From Candidatus Coliplasma caballi (lineage in GTDB: Bacteria; Bacillota; Clostridia; Oscillospirales; CAG-382), in contig JAGHTH010000064.1 of the NCBI GenBank assembly GCA_018065365.1, forward strand, positions 1 to 5,174: a DNA stretch of 5,174 bases, given 5' to 3'. Positions within the stretch are counted from its first letter, which is position 1. Each line of letters opens with the position of its first letter. The notes below the pieces were generated by a model that worked only from the letters and a program-made list of their open reading frames with translations, did not search any database and was not told where the DNA came from. The translations under genes were made by a program, and so were the position numbers. This document shows positions 5,156 to 5,174 of this stretch, piece after piece.

Positions 5156-5174
5156 TCTTGATAAGGGCAAAAGC

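Noticed and set aside
1..5174. CRISPR array, tRNA, rRNA, insertion sequence or phage genes
   Set aside because: No regularly spaced repeats, cloverleaf-like sequences, transposase-like frames or phage proteins were seen on either strand.

Overview
The window looks like chromosomal DNA from a bacterium of the Clostridia. Evidence is the strong GGAGG-type ribosome binding sites, a fused chorismate mutase-prephenate dehydratase next to a fused shikimate dehydrogenase-shikimate kinase, a LytTR response regulator, and a small lipoprotein of a type common in gut Firmicutes. The placement is inferred from gene content and style. The left four fifths is GC-rich; from about 4400 onward the DNA is clearly AT-rich.

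Region 1-2922 (+) is the tail of an aromatic amino acid biosynthesis operon. It holds the C-terminal half of chorismate synthase (aroC, cut by the window edge), then pheA (4 nt gap), then a bifunctional aroE-aroK gene overlapping the pheA stop. Together they cover dehydroshikimate to shikimate to shikimate-3-phosphate (AroE-AroK), EPSP to chorismate (AroC), and chorismate to prephenate to phenylpyruvate (PheA). The EPSP synthase step (aroA) is not in the window.

Region 2923-3974 (+) is a separate transcription unit with its own extended -10 promoter and a strong bidirectional terminator. It encodes an orphan LytTR-type response regulator. The last part of the unit carries, in the -1 frame, a 54-codon fragment resembling the C-terminal half of the DUF5412 family. 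It has no usable start codon of its own, so it is probably a gene remnant or, less likely, a frameshift product.

Region 3973-4400 (-) holds a VOC (glyoxalase/bleomycin-resistance fold) gene, convergent with the regulator and sharing its terminator. Its promoter matches the sigma-A consensus exactly (TTGACA, 17 nt, TATAAT).

Region 4401-5174 is AT-rich. It holds a minus-strand gene for a 111-residue secreted lipoprotein, preceded by a near-consensus promoter and a leader of about 135 nt full of interlocking inverted repeats. It is followed by a row of four hairpins or palindromes, two of which look like intrinsic terminators.

I see no clear new multi-gene system. The parts most worth a second look are the LytTR/DUF5412 junction, the structured lipoprotein leader, and the hairpin row at 4507-4648.
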